This document shows, piece by piece, positions 17,302 through 28,054 of a stretch of DNA of 64,000 nucleotides. Every line of letters begins with the position of its first letter. The stretch's first letter is position 1. A program made the position numbers and the translations under genes. The stretch is from Acerihabitans arboris (GTDB lineage: Bacteria; Pseudomonadota; Gammaproteobacteria; Enterobacterales; Enterobacteriaceae), in NCBI RefSeq assembly GCF_010131535.1, contig NZ_WUBS01000006.1:62001-126000 (forward strand), read 5' to 3'. The notes beneath the pieces were generated by a model. That model saw only the letters and a program-made list of their open reading frames with translations, had not been told where the DNA came from and searched no databases.

Positions 17302-17733
17302 CAGATAATGAGTAATAGGAGATGGGACGGATTTGATGAGGCCGATTATCAAATTGTTGTAACTTTTATGAAAAGCCATGGGAATGTTTCATAACCCACT
17401 ATATTGCTGCGAAATTATTTAATCTCATTGATGTTAAGAAAGAAGCAGGCGCAAAAGCCGATGAAATTGCCAGAGTCATGTTGAGGACTTTTCTCATATA
17501 AATTCGAAAATGGATGATTACCACCTATGATCAAAAATATCGTTAATATCTTTTATTGGCCCTGGAAAGAAACGCCAACGCCAGAAAGCGGAGTCTGCGC
17601 TCGGCTTGTCGCGCAACTGGAAGAGATCCGGCAATCGGATGCTGATTTGAAAAATTCGTCCGAGGCTACCTTGATTGCACAGGAAATAGTAAAAGCACCA
17701 GACTTAAGGGGAATAGACCTAAGCGGATTAAAC
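17302..17733 (+). repeat. direct repeat, copy 2 (effector 5-prime module)
   Basis: The partner of 15321-15752, almost identical through the effector start codon (17527) and the first 60 or so codons. The stretch 17151-17301 before it is AT-rich, with weaker similarity to 15170-15320 and no intact gene. Confidence 0.85.
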
Positions 17734-19911
17734 CTGAGCAATGTAGACCTACATGGGAAAACACTGGCCTGGGCAAACCTGAGCGAGGCGGACCTGCGCA
17801 AGGCGAACCTGCGCGATGCAAACCTGGGCGGGGCAAAACTGGGCAAAACGGACCTGCGCAAGGCGGACCTAAGCTATGCAAACCTGGGCGGGGCAAACCT
17901 GGGCGGGGCAAAACTGGGCAAAGCGGACCTGTCCGGGGCAAACCTGGGCAAAGCGGATCTGAGCGGGACGGGCCTGCGCAAGGCGGACCTATGCTATGCA
18001 AACCTGGGCGGGGCAAACCTGGGCAAAGCGGACCTGAGCGGGGCGGACCTGCGCATGGCGGGCCTATGCTATGCAAATCTGGGCGGGGCAAACCTGGGCG
18101 GGGCAAAACTGGGCGATGCAAACCTGGGCAAAGCGGATCTGAGCGGGGCGGACCTGCGCAAGGCGGACCTATGCTATGCAAACCTGGGCGGGGCAAACCT
18201 GGGCAAAGCGGACCTGAGCGGGGCGGACCTGCGCCAGGCGAAGCTGCGCGGGGCGGACCTGCGCGGGGCGGACCTGCGCAAGGCGAACCTGCGCGATGCA
18301 AACCTGGGCGGGGCAAAACTGGGCGGAGCAAAACTGGGCAAAGCGGACCTGAGCGGGGCGGACCTGCGCAAGGCGGACCTGTGCGGGGCGGGCCTGCGCG
18401 AGGCAACCATGCATATGGTAAACCTGACCGGAGCAGACCTGCGCAAGGCGGACCTGTGCGGGGCGGACCTGCACAGGGCAAACCTGACCTGGGTAAACCT
18501 GACCAATGCGAGGGTAATGATTGATATTAACACCTGGATGCCCCTCCTTTCTGCACTCGGGGTATTTCCGCGCCAGCTAGACGGGGCTAGACTGCAGTTG
18601 ACATTGCCTGACCGGTGGGATGAAACCATGCTGGACAGGCATTTGAACCACCTCAATAATACCGAGAGCGGCAGTCTGCTTAAGCTTATAGACAGCCTGG
18701 GTAATAACGAGCTGAAGGTACAATTTGCTTTGAAATTGATGAAGTCATTACAACATGTTGACGTTTCTACCGTTGCGTTACCCCTGCTGTCCATCCTCGG
18801 AAAATCCCCTTATTCCGACGAAAAGCACCTGTCAGCGTGGCTGGACCCGATTTGCGCCGATTTTATGCAGAGATATGCCGGCACTGTCATGCCGCCGCTG
18901 GATGAGCCGGTTATTACTGCGCTACTTTATTATTTTCAGCGTACTCCACCGCTGATGTTGCAACACAATCACCTATTTATCCAGTTAATCAGCCGGGGCA
19001 TCCCCCGGGAAGATACCTTGCGGGAGAAAAACATTGAGCTTTACAATCGCTACCTAAGCGATGAACAGGTTATTCCCTATACGCGGCTGAACATCTTTGG
19101 CAATTTCAAGGGCCGGCCGGATTGGTCGACCCCCTTTGCCGATAATTATGTGCTGTTTTCTTCCCGGGAAAACGGCCCGGTGATAATGCTGTCACAACAT
19201 ACCCTGAACGGTATGCTGAAACCCGACCCGGCCAGGCCGGTCTGGAACCATATTTTTGTTTACCGGGGGTTGGAAAACCAAAGCGCCGGCCAATATCAGC
19301 TGTCCGAACTCTTTGAACATGATTTCCACCTGTTTCTTGGGCCGTATAAGGAGAAGGAGAGAGCCGCCGGTTTTCGCAAATTACTTAACGCCATGCAGCT
19401 TGGCGCTATGCGCCCTCTGTTTGAATCCGCAACCAGGGAGAAATCCTGTTCGGAAAAGCTGGTCAGCCCAGAAAAGCGAGAGGAGCTCAAGAACATCTTC
19501 GATACCCTACTGGATCCCTCGCCGGAGAATGACCGCTACTTTTTAAAAGAGGCGCATTATCAGGCGGTAATGGCCGCAAGTGGTTTGTCCGCCGCTGACC
19601 TGAGCCAACAGGCCCGGACGTTGCTTTGCCTGGCCGCGGTGTTTATCCGCTATTCATCCAGCGCCGTCTTCGGCACGGAATATGATTCCCCGATAATGCT
19701 CAGGTATTATGCCTGGGCCTTGATGGCAAAGGCGAACCAGCTTGATTCGGCTGTTTTTGACTCAGGCCAATTTACCAACTGGACGGATAGTTTGCTGGGG
19801 CTGAAAGGGAAATTTACCTGCGCTGCGATGTTATTTCATATGATGACGGAATATAGCAGAAAACGGTTTCCCGAGGTACTGGCAGGCATCATGCCCCCCG
19901 CCTGGAACTGA
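17527..19911 (+). CDS. SopA/NleL-like HECT-type E3 ubiquitin ligase effector with pentapeptide repeats
   Basis: A 794-residue protein. Residues 1-57 are a non-repetitive N-terminus that could hold a secretion signal. Residues about 58-327 are about 54 pentapeptides (ANLGGANLGKADLSGADL and the like), a right-handed beta-helix. The rest is a two-part helical C-terminal region. Total length, order and a Cys exactly 29 residues before the end (Cys765 in GKFTCAAML) match the SopA and NleL ligases as I recall them (782 residues, Cys753). Those are type III effectors that ubiquitinate host proteins. No secretion genes lie in this window. A beta-helix protein of other function is the alternative. Confidence 0.72.
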   Translation: MIKNIVNIFYWPWKETPTPESGVCARLVAQLEEIRQSDADLKNSSEATLIAQEIVKAPDLRGIDLSGLNLSNVDLHGKTLAWANLSEADLRKANLRDANLGGAKLGKTDLRKADLSYANLGGANLGGAKLGKADLSGANLGKADLSGTGLRKADLCYANLGGANLGKADLSGADLRMAGLCYANLGGANLGGAKLGDANLGKADLSGADLRKADLCYANLGGANLGKADLSGADLRQAKLRGADLRGADLRKANLRDANLGGAKLGGAKLGKADLSGADLRKADLCGAGLREATMHMVNLTGADLRKADLCGADLHRANLTWVNLTNARVMIDINTWMPLLSALGVFPRQLDGARLQLTLPDRWDETMLDRHLNHLNNTESGSLLKLIDSLGNNELKVQFALKLMKSLQHVDVSTVALPLLSILGKSPYSDEKHLSAWLDPICADFMQRYAGTVMPPLDEPVITALLYYFQRTPPLMLQHNHLFIQLISRGIPREDTLREKNIELYNRYLSDEQVIPYTRLNIFGNFKGRPDWSTPFADNYVLFSSRENGPVIMLSQHTLNGMLKPDPARPVWNHIFVYRGLENQSAGQYQLSELFEHDFHLFLGPYKEKERAAGFRKLLNAMQLGAMRPLFESATREKSCSEKLVSPEKREELKNIFDTLLDPSPENDRYFLKEAHYQAVMAASGLSAADLSQQARTLLCLAAVFIRYSSSAVFGTEYDSPIMLRYYAWALMAKANQLDSAVFDSGQFTNWTDSLLGLKGKFTCAAMLFHMMTEYSRKRFPEVLAGIMPPAWN

Positions 19912-19941
19912 AAATGGCCGCCGGCGATCGCGCTGTCAAGG

Positions 19942-20130
19942 GAGCAGTCCTTCTTGCTTAGTGCGACACGGCACGCAACATTCACCTCCGCTTCAGAAGA
20001 ACTGCATATCACCCAAAGCGCGGTAAGTCATTAACTGAAGAATCGTTCGGAACCCGCCTTTGTCAATAGCCGCTCAAAACTCCCGGCAGGCTCAGCCGCA
20101 TTCGTCACCTGTGCCAGGACTTTTATGCGC
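19942..20130 (+). pseudogene. LysR-family regulator relic
   Basis: In one phase the sequence reads SFLLSATRHATFTSASEE followed by LHITQSAVSH, the helix-turn-helix of GcvA-like LysR regulators, and stops at 20034. After a phase shift it continues EESFGTRLCQ, a stop, then PLKTPGRLSRI, which matches the linker that follows the helix-turn-helix. There is no effector domain after it. It is a short, clearly broken remnant next to the effector array. Confidence 0.55.
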
Positions 20131-20241
20131 AGCGTCGCCGTCGCCGGTCATAGAGGAGGCCATCCGACGCATTGTTCGGCAAGCCTTTGATTTAAAAAAC
20201 CTGCCCAGTTCACTGAACGCCCTCGGGGGCCGAAAAAATCG

Positions 20242-21333
20242 TCAGACGTTAAACAGGAAGTTCATCACATCGCCGTCTTTGACAATATACTCCTTGCCTT
20301 CGGAGCGCATCTTGCCGGCTTCCTTGGCGCCTTGCTCGCCTTTATAAGTGATAAAGTCGTCAAAGGCGATGGTCTGCGCGCGGATAAAGCCCTTTTCGAA
20401 ATCGGTGTGGATTTTACCTGCCGCCTGCGGGGCTGTGGCGCCGACCGGGATGGTCCAGGCGCGCACTTCCTTCACCCCGGCGGTAAAGTAGGTTTGCAGG
20501 TTCAGCAGCTCGTAGCCGGCGCGAATCACCCGGTTCAGGCCCGGTTCATCCAGCCCCAGCTCCGCCATGAATTCGGCCCGTTCGTCCTCTTCCAGTTCGG
20601 CGATATCGGATTCCACCGCCGCGCATACCGGCACCACCACCGAGCCTTCGGCTTCGGCAATCTTGCGTACGATATCCAGATAAGGATTGTTTTCGTAGCC
20701 GTCTTCATTGACGTTGGCAATATACATGGTGGGTTTCAGCGTAAGAAAACTCAGGTAGCGGATGGCCGCTTTTTCTTCATCAGCAAGATTCAGCGTGCGC
20801 AGCATTCCGGCCTCGCTCAAATGGGGCAGGCATTTTTCCAGCGCGGCAAGTTCGATTTTTGCCTCTTTATCGCCGCCTTTGGCGCGTTTTTGCACCCGGA
20901 ACAGCGCCCGTTCACAGGCTTCCAGATCGGACAGCGCCAGCTCGGTATTAATAACATCGATATCATCCGCCGGATCGACCTTGCCGGCCACATGGATAAT
21001 ATTGTCGTTTTCAAAACAACGCACAACGTGACCAATGGCTTCGGTCTCGCGAATATTGGTCAGAAATTGGTTGCCCAGTCCTTCGCCCTTTGACGCCCCT
21101 TTAACCAGGCCGGCGATATCAACGAATTCCATGGTGGTCGGCACGATACGCTGCGGCTTGACGATGGCCGCCAACTGGTCCATGCGCGGGTCGGGCATCG
21201 GCACCACGCCGGTGTTCGGTTCAATCGTGCAGAACGGGAAATTGGCCGCTTCAATCCCCGCTTTGGTCAATGCATTGAATAGCGTGGACTTACCCACGTT
21301 CGGCAGACCCACAATACCGCATTTGAAACCCAT
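20242..21333 (-). CDS. ychF: redox-regulated ATPase YchF (Obg family)
   Basis: A 363-residue Obg-family P-loop protein that binds ATP rather than GTP and associates with ribosomes. Visible are [14 protein letters not shown] at the N-terminus, the switch segment [21 protein letters not shown], the [21 protein letters not shown]3 region, the coiled-coil insertion (residues about 135-200) and the C-terminal TGS domain ending [15 protein letters not shown]. Length matches the family. It lies downstream of pth on the same strand, as in E. coli, and is probably cotranscribed with it. Confidence 0.97.
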   Translation of the reverse strand: MGFKCGIVGLPNVGKSTLFNALTKAGIEAANFPFCTIEPNTGVVPMPDPRMDQLAAIVKPQRIVPTTMEFVDIAGLVKGASKGEGLGNQFLTNIRETEAIGHVVRCFENDNIIHVAGKVDPADDIDVINTELALSDLEACERALFRVQKRAKGGDKEAKIELAALEKCLPHLSEAGMLRTLNLADEEKAAIRYLSFLTLKPTMYIANVNEDGYENNPYLDIVRKIAEAEGSVVVPVCAAVESDIAELEEDERAEFMAELGLDEPGLNRVIRAGYELLNLQTYFTAGVKEVRAWTIPVGATAPQAAGKIHTDFEKGFIRAQTIAFDDFITYKGEQGAKEAGKMRSEGKEYIVKDGDVMNFLFNV

Positions 21334-21530
21334 GGTTATATCACCTTAAATAGCTTTATTATCAGATGGTTAAATTTAGCTAACAATACCATCAATACCT
21401 TAGCGCCCTATTATACACACAAACCGGCCATAACTCGATTGACGGCGGGCGGGTCGTTGCCGCCGGCATTTCGATGCCCGGCTGCCGCGTCGGGGCCTGG
21501 CTGGCGGGCCAGCACCCTACAAAACGGCGC

Positions 21531-22115
21531 TCAGGCCGCTTTGAAGCTATGCAGGCGGTTCATGGCTTTCACCGGGCCGTCCTGGATTAAGATATCGGTA
21601 CATTTAATCGCTTCATCAATGGCCTGCCCGATCAAGGCCTGCTCGCTAGCGGGCGGTTTGCCCAGCACAAAACCCACTACCTTGGTTTTATCGCCCGGGT
21701 GGCCGATGCCGATGCGCAGACGATGGAAATTGGGGTTATTGCCCAGCCGGCTGATGATATCCTTCAGGCCGTTATGGCCGCCGTGCCCGCCGCCCAGCTT
21801 CAGGCGGGCGTTGCCCGGCAGGAGGTCAAGTTCGTCATGCGCCACCAGGATCTCTTCCGGCAGGATTCGGTAGAACGTGGCCATCGCCGCCACCGCCTTG
21901 CCGCTCAGGTTCATAAAAGTGGTCGGGACCAGCAGCCTGACATCCTCCCCGGCCATCGCCAGGCGGGCGGTATAACCGTAAAATTTGCTCTCTTCCTTCA
22001 GCGGCTGGCGAAACTGGTCCGCCAGCAGGTCAACATACCAGGCGCCCGCGTTATGCCGGGTGGCGGCATATTCCGCGCCCGGATTCGCCAGGCCAACGAT
22101 CAACTTGATAGTCAT
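21531..22115 (-). CDS. pth: peptidyl-tRNA hydrolase
   Basis: A 194-residue Pth, which cleaves peptidyl-tRNA released from stalled ribosomes. Motifs are [17 protein letters not shown] (catalytic His21), the FMNLSGKAV segment, HDELDLLPG with the acidic partner near residue 94, and [11 protein letters not shown]. The ATG at 22115 gives the family N-terminus [13 protein letters not shown]; a longer frame runs back to 22592 but its extra residues are unrelated and overlap the GNAT gene. ychF lies about 200 bases downstream. Confidence 0.97.
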   Translation of the reverse strand: MTIKLIVGLANPGAEYAATRHNAGAWYVDLLADQFRQPLKEESKFYGYTARLAMAGEDVRLLVPTTFMNLSGKAVAAMATFYRILPEEILVAHDELDLLPGNARLKLGGGHGGHNGLKDIISRLGNNPNFHRLRIGIGHPGDKTKVVGFVLGKPPASEQALIGQAIDEAIKCTDILIQDGPVKAMNRLHSFKAA

Positions 22116-22344
22116 TACGCTATAATTCTCTGCTTTTCCAATAATTTTAAGATGCCAACCGATAGGGGACCCGATGGGCCGTTGCCTTGCGCGCGCGCGG
22201 TCCCCGCGGCTTATGATACCAGTCGGCCATGTTAGCAGATTTAAGCCGGAGCGGCTTATCCAAACTGGAAGGTCTTTCTTTAAGGTACGGGCAGGGGCAA
22301 TAATAAGGCAATGCGCCGGACGGGCGCTGGAAAAGAGGTAAATA

Positions 22345-22824
22345 ATGAACCTAAGGCTGGCGCGTCCCGATGAGGCGCAGGAGTTATGGGGTATCCGCAA
22401 CCAGGCGGTACGGGCGGGATGCGTCGAGGTATACGATGCGGAAACCATCAGCGCCTTCACGCCCGATACGATGCCGGCGGGCTTTCGCGCCTGCGTCATG
22501 CAAAATCCCTTTTTTGTCATAACCGATACGGACGCCGACAGGCCGGTGGCGACCGGGTACCTGGATATTGAACGTCGGCTGGTGGAAGCCATCTTTACCC
22601 TGCCGGCGTATCAGGGCAGGGGGTGCGCTTCAAGGATTATGCGGAGAATCATAGGCGAAGCCAAAGCCCGGCATTTGCCGCGTTTAGCCCTGTCCTCCAC
22701 GCCTAATGCCGTGGATTTCTACCGTCGCCACGGGTTCAGGGTGCTGGGACCGGCGCAATATTATTCCCGTTCGGCGCAACGCTATCTGCCCTGTATCGAG
22801 ATGAGGCTGGATATGGATCAATAG
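22345..22824 (+). CDS. GNAT-family N-acetyltransferase
   Basis: A 159-residue GNAT enzyme starting [15 protein letters not shown]. The acetyl-CoA loop is [18 protein letters not shown], followed by [18 protein letters not shown], the usual end of the fold. It is not present at this position in E. coli, where pth is followed directly by ychH, so it is an insertion or a gene retained in this lineage. It is divergent from pth with about 230 bases between. The substrate is unknown. Confidence 0.85.
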   Translation: MNLRLARPDEAQELWGIRNQAVRAGCVEVYDAETISAFTPDTMPAGFRACVMQNPFFVITDTDADRPVATGYLDIERRLVEAIFTLPAYQGRGCASRIMRRIIGEAKARHLPRLALSSTPNAVDFYRRHGFRVLGPAQYYSRSAQRYLPCIEMRLDMDQ

Positions 22825-22867
22825 CCTGTGCGCGGTTGTACCATGGGCGTGTTGCGGCGTCAGTACG

Positions 22868-22939
22868 ATGCCAGTAACAATGCCAGTAACAATGCCAGTA
22901 ACAATGCCAGTAACAATGCCAGTAACAATGCCAGTAACT
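22868..22939 (+). repeat. 12-bp tandem repeat, six copies
   Basis: Six head-to-tail copies of ATGCCAGTAACA, the last differing only in its final base. The unit is a multiple of three, so the open frame across it reads MPVT over and over, but that frame has no ribosome site and its later part is antisense to a better small gene. It is a likely site of slipped-strand length variation, lying just past the stop codon of that small gene. Confidence 0.95.
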
Positions 22940-22954
22940 ACAGTCGCGCTAATC

Positions 22955-23035
22955 TTACAGCAGGGCGCAGAACAGAATAATAACCCCCAACGCCAGCGCC
23001 ATGGTGGACATCACTTCCAGATCGTCAGTGTACAT
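22955..23035 (-). CDS. 26-residue membrane peptide
   Basis: Twenty-six codons behind a near-perfect ribosome site (GAGGAGGTGATT directly before ATG). The product starts MYTDDLEVMSTM and continues as one hydrophobic segment, ALALGVIILFCALL, so it is a single-pass membrane peptide with an acidic N-terminus. It resembles in size the small membrane proteins and type I toxins of enterobacteria, but I recognise no family. The stop codon is 16 bases from the 12-bp repeat array. Confidence 0.6.
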   Translation of the reverse strand: MYTDDLEVMSTMALALGVIILFCALL

Positions 23036-23329
23036 AATCACCTCCTCTCTTTTGTCCAGATAATGGCTCCATCCGCCGCGCGGGGTTGTGATCTGCTATT
23101 CATAAATTCTGCAAGAATGCATGTCAGGGTGTTATTGGCCAGGCAGTTGATCCAGATCAATTCGCCGTCAAAGCAGTAAGATAACGCTTTATTGATTTGT
23201 GTGACTAATTGTTGAGGATGTGATCCGGGGCACGATGCCCTTAGCGATATATTGACTATACTTTACACAGATACAAAGGACGGCAACGAGAAGAATTCAC
23301 GATTTCATTGATTAACCCGGAGGTGAACG

Positions 23330-23599
23330 ATGAAACGCAAATCAGCACTGCTGTGCGGTAACAGCTTGATGGGCCTGGGTATGGTAATGATGGTTGCCGG
23401 GCTGGCCTGCTCAGTGTTAAACCAGCTGCCGCAACTGCATTTTACCGCGCTGGTCGCCCATAGCGCAGTCATGGGGATATTTATCGGCGCGCTGTTATGG
23501 GTTGCGGGCGCCCGCATGGGTGGGCATGAACGCATTAGCGATCGTTACTGGTGGCACCGCAGATTTGACGAACGCTGCCGTCGCACCGGACACCGTTAA
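23330..23599 (+). CDS. ychH: YchH family stress-response membrane protein
   Basis: An 89-residue inner-membrane protein (DUF2583) with two membrane helices (GLGMVMMVAGLACSVLNQ and HSAVMGIFIGALLWVAGAR) and a conserved end RYWWHRRFDERCRR. The sequence matches E. coli YchH closely; YchH is linked to CRP control and hydrogen peroxide stress. A CCCGGAGGTGA ribosome site precedes the ATG. A possible CRP-like half site (TGTGA) lies in the AT-rich upstream region, which I did not resolve further. Confidence 0.93.
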   Translation: MKRKSALLCGNSLMGLGMVMMVAGLACSVLNQLPQLHFTALVAHSAVMGIFIGALLWVAGARMGGHERISDRYWWHRRFDERCRRTGHR

Positions 23600-23795
23600 T
23601 CATAAATTAAACCGCATGGAATATAGACAGCATTGAATCGACGGAGCAGTATTTCCTGCACTGTCGGTTGTACAACCGGTCATCAATTGACGCCATTGAC
23701 ACGGTGTCTGTGTCTCATACTGCATGTTAAAAGCGATAACATTCAAAAAATAACGACATAGGTAACAACCCAAATGACTGGTTTTTCTTCCCTAT

Positions 23796-23828
23796 CCTGA
23801 ACCTGCCTTGCCGGTTCGGGATTTTTTT
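23796..23828 (+). terminator. rho-independent terminator after ychH
   Basis: A stem CCTGAACC with GGTTCGGG closes a short loop and is followed by seven Ts (to 23827). It lies about 200 bases after ychH and about 140 before the end of the convergent prs gene, with the T run on the ychH strand. Confidence 0.8.
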
Positions 23829-23963
23829 GCGCTCAATCCAGCAACCCGCATGCCGGAAGGTTAACGACCAAAGCCCGGAGAAACGCTGCCGCGTCCCGCG
23901 GCATCATCCGGCGTGTGGAATGTCTGGACTGGCGTGCCGCCGGGACGGCATCGCCGGTGGAAA

Positions 23964-25031
<1,068 letters not shown>

Positions 25032-25062
25032 CTACTTTCGGCGGCGTGACGGTCCGGCTATC

Positions 25063-25923
25063 TCAATCTGCCCCGGCCAGCGCGCGATGCAGCGGCGAGA
25101 CGTTAACGCCTCGGGCTACAAAACCACGCATCCATGCCGGGGCCTGCTCAAGCACCTGACGGGCGGCGGTCTCGGTATCGAATTCGGCAAATACACAAGC
25201 ACCGGTGCCAGTCAGTCGCGACGGCGCGTATTCTAACAGCCATGAAAGATGCTGTTCAACCTCGTAAAAGTGTTTTCTTGCGATTGGCTCACAATCATTA
25301 TGGAAAGGCCCGGCCAATAAGTCCTCAACCGAGCGTACCGGCGAGTCCCTTTTCAAGGCCGGATCGGCAAAGATAACCGGGGTTGAAATGCTTACGCCGG
25401 GGAGGGTGACCAGGTACCATTTTTCCGGCGGCGCGGCGGGGGTTAGTATTTCGCCGATTCCTTCGGCAAAGGCCGCGTGGCCCCGTACGAAGACCGGTAC
25501 GTCGGCCCCCAGGGACAAGCCTGTACGGGCCAATTCCCCGCAGGAAAGACCACATTGCCACAAATGATTAAGGGCTACCAGCACCGTGGCGGCGTCGGAG
25601 GATCCGCCCCCCAGTCCGCCGCCCATCGGCAGGCGTTTGTGCAGCCGGATATCGGCGCCGGGCAGGGCAAAATTATTTTTTCCGCTCCACCGGCGGCGCT
25701 GCAGCAGCCGCGCCGCCCGGACGATGAGATTATCCTCGTCCGGGACGCCCGGCAACGGGGTCAGCAGGCGGATAGCCCCGCCCGCCGTTGGCTCTATGGT
25801 CAGGGTATCGCCGTAGTCAAGAAACTGGAACAGCGTTTGCAGCAAATGATATCCGTCGGCCCGCCGGCCGGTGATATATAAAAATAAATTGAGTTTGGCC
25901 GGCGCCGGCCATTGGCGAATCAT
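25063..25923 (-). CDS. ispE: 4-diphosphocytidyl-2-C-methyl-D-erythritol kinase
   Basis: A 286-residue GHMP kinase of the MEP isoprenoid pathway, phosphorylating CDP-methylerythritol. The glycine-rich ATP loop [21 protein letters not shown] is near residue 95, the substrate-binding [19 protein letters not shown] is at the N-terminus, and [12 protein letters not shown] near the end. It overlaps lolB by four bases (ATGA), so the pair is translationally coupled, as in E. coli, with prs downstream. Confidence 0.97.
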   Translation of the reverse strand: MIRQWPAPAKLNLFLYITGRRADGYHLLQTLFQFLDYGDTLTIEPTAGGAIRLLTPLPGVPDEDNLIVRAARLLQRRRWSGKNNFALPGADIRLHKRLPMGGGLGGGSSDAATVLVALNHLWQCGLSCGELARTGLSLGADVPVFVRGHAAFAEGIGEILTPAAPPEKWYLVTLPGVSISTPVIFADPALKRDSPVRSVEDLLAGPFHNDCEPIARKHFYEVEQHLSWLLEYAPSRLTGTGACVFAEFDTETAARQVLEQAPAWMRGFVARGVNVSPLHRALAGAD

Positions 25924-26543
25924 TTCAGGTTCCAGCTATCCATTTTGAGTTTGATTCGCTGCTCGCCCTGGCGCAGCTCCAGGTTGGCCGGCAGTATCGG
26001 CCGGCCGTCGTCGTGATAGCCCAGATAGACCACCGTCCATTTCTGGCCTTCCTGGTCATAGTTGACCTGTTTGAGCAATCCACGGGCGTCCAGGGTGAAG
26101 TCGGTGGCGTCGCCCGGCAGTCCAAGCATCCATTTACGCAGGTTGTCGAGGGGGATATTCATGCCGGTCAGCTTTTGGATCATCTGCTGCGGATCGTTGC
26201 TGACATATTTTTTGCCCTGGTTGTTGGTAATCTGCGCCACGCCGGGCTGAACGTTCAAATCCATTTCGGTGCTGCCGAGCGGATTGGTCAGCAGCAGCCG
26301 GTAGCGATCGGCGCCGGTTTGCTGCCAGTTAAAGCGGGCATACACTTTTTGCTGGCCCGATATATAGGCAAAAGAACCGCGGGTTTGGTAACTGGCGAGC
26401 TGCGACACCGATTGTTGATGTTGTTGCCACTCGGGGGAGGTTTGGCTTTTTGCCGGACCCGAGGGCGTGTGGACGCTACAGGCCGCGAGGATCAGGCTGG
26501 CCAGCGGCAGCACGCGGTAGAAGGCTAAAATACGCTTCGGCAT
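25920..26543 (-). CDS. lolB: outer-membrane lipoprotein LolB
   Basis: A 207-residue lipoprotein that accepts lipoproteins from LolA and inserts them into the outer membrane. The signal peptide ends with the lipobox LAAC (Cys22 becomes lipidated). The mature part has the LolB features [31 protein letters not shown] and the C-terminal [18 protein letters not shown]. It is divergent from hemA with about 220 bases between and overlaps ispE by four bases, the standard enterobacterial arrangement. Confidence 0.97.
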   Translation of the reverse strand: MPKRILAFYRVLPLASLILAACSVHTPSGPAKSQTSPEWQQHQQSVSQLASYQTRGSFAYISGQQKVYARFNWQQTGADRYRLLLTNPLGSTEMDLNVQPGVAQITNNQGKKYVSNDPQQMIQKLTGMNIPLDNLRKWMLGLPGDATDFTLDARGLLKQVNYDQEGQKWTVVYLGYHDDGRPILPANLELRQGEQRIKLKMDSWNLK

Positions 26544-26765
26544 AGGGAACTGCTTCCTTAATTTTGCTCGTGGGTTCGACGTTAAATCAAAGGGTCAAAA
26601 CCATGATAGCGTCAATTTTCACGCTAAGTTGCATTTATTTCATTACCGGCATCACAGCTGGATAGGTCGAAAATGCGGTGTGACTTTTCTTGATCACGCT
26701 CATCAAGTAGAATGCTCTCAAACGATAACCATACTAACACTCGTATTATTTAATAGCCGTAATCC

Positions 26766-28022
26766 ATGACTCTGCTTGCATTAGGTATAAATCATAAAAC
26801 AGCGCCGGTCGCGTTACGCGAGCGGGTGACGTTTTCGCCGGAAACCCTTGACCAGGCGCTGGTCAGCCTGCTCCAGCAGCCGTTGGTGCAGGGCGGTGTC
26901 GTGCTGTCCACGTGTAACCGGACCGAATTATACCTAAGCGTGGAGCAACAGGAAAATTTCAAGGAATCGCTGGTAAGCTGGTTGTGTGATTATCACCATC
27001 TGCGGCCGGACGAGGTGCGCCAAAGCCTCTACTGGCATCTGGACGACGAGGCGGTCAGCCATCTGATGCGGGTGGCCAGCGGGCTGGATTCCATGGTGCT
27101 CGGCGAGCCGCAGATTCTCGGGCAGGTGAAGAAAGCCTTTGCCGATTCCCAGCGCGGGCACTCCGTTTCCGGCGAGCTGGAGCGCTTATTCCAGAAATCC
27201 TTTTCCGTCGCCAAACGGGTGCGTACCGAAACCGAGATCGGGTCCAACGCGGTGTCGGTGGCGTTTGCCGCCTGTACCCTGGCGCGGCAAATCTTTGAAT
27301 CACTGGCCGATGTCACGGTGCTGCTGGTGGGCGCCGGTGAAACCATCGAACTGGTGGCGCGCCACCTGCGCGAGCATAACGTCAAACAACTGATGATTGC
27401 CAACCGCACCCGCGAGCGGGCGCAACTGCTGGCCGACGAAGTGGGGGCGGAGGTTATCGGCCTCGCTGAACTTGACGGCCAGTTGGCCAAGGCAGATATC
27501 ATCATCAGCTCCACCGCCAGCACCCTGCCGATCCTGGGCAAGGGCATGGTGGAACGGGCCATGAAACAGCGCCGTAACCAGCCGATGCTGCTGGTGGATA
27601 TCGCGGTGCCGCGCGATATCGAGCCGGAAGTGGGTAAAATCCCCAATGCCTATCTCTATACGGTCGATGACTTGCAGGCCATCATTGAAAAGAATCTGGC
27701 GCAGCGCCAATCCGCCGCCGTCCAGGCCGAAACCATCGTCGAGCAGGAATGCCTGGATTTCATGGGCTGGCTGCGCGCGCAAAGCGCGGTGGAAACTATT
27801 CGTGATTATCGTTCCCAGGCCGATATACTACGGGCGGAAATGGAGCGGCGCGCCCTGGCGGCCCTCAGGCTCGGCGCCGATCCGGAGCTGGTTATTCGCG
27901 ATATGGCCCACCGTCTTACCAACCGTCTTATCCACGCTCCAACCAAATCGCTGCAACAAGCCGCCCGTGACGGTGATGTCGAACGGCTGCAAATCCTGCG
28001 GGACAGTCTGGGACTGGACTAG
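26766..28022 (+). CDS. hemA: glutamyl-tRNA reductase
   Basis: A 418-residue enzyme that reduces glutamyl-tRNA(Glu) to glutamate-1-semialdehyde, the committed step of tetrapyrrole synthesis. The catalytic Cys50 lies in STCNRTELY; the NADPH domain has [27 protein letters not shown] and the C-terminal dimerisation helix are also present. The N-terminus [14 protein letters not shown] carries the lysines that in Salmonella make the protein a target of heme-triggered proteolysis. It starts the hemA-prfA-prmC-sirB operon. Confidence 0.98.
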   Translation: MTLLALGINHKTAPVALRERVTFSPETLDQALVSLLQQPLVQGGVVLSTCNRTELYLSVEQQENFKESLVSWLCDYHHLRPDEVRQSLYWHLDDEAVSHLMRVASGLDSMVLGEPQILGQVKKAFADSQRGHSVSGELERLFQKSFSVAKRVRTETEIGSNAVSVAFAACTLARQIFESLADVTVLLVGAGETIELVARHLREHNVKQLMIANRTRERAQLLADEVGAEVIGLAELDGQLAKADIIISSTASTLPILGKGMVERAMKQRRNQPMLLVDIAVPRDIEPEVGKIPNAYLYTVDDLQAIIEKNLAQRQSAAVQAETIVEQECLDFMGWLRAQSAVETIRDYRSQADILRAEMERRALAALRLGADPELVIRDMAHRLTNRLIHAPTKSLQQAARDGDVERLQILRDSLGLD

Positions 28023-28054
28023 CTCATTATACTAATAAGGTAAAACCATCACCT

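Noticed and set aside
17666-18481. Long antisense open frame rich in Pro and Gly opposite the effector repeats
   Set aside because: It is a by-product of the repeat codon pattern; there is no ribosome site, and parallel frames exist in other phases of the same repeat.
17701-18510. CRISPR-like or minisatellite array
   Set aside because: The regular 15-base periodicity comes from codons for pentapeptide repeats in one continuous open frame; there are no spacer/repeat units.
22868-23179. 103-codon frame beginning with six MPVT repeats
   Set aside because: It has no ribosome site, starts inside the 12-bp repeat and runs antisense to a small gene with a much better ribosome site.
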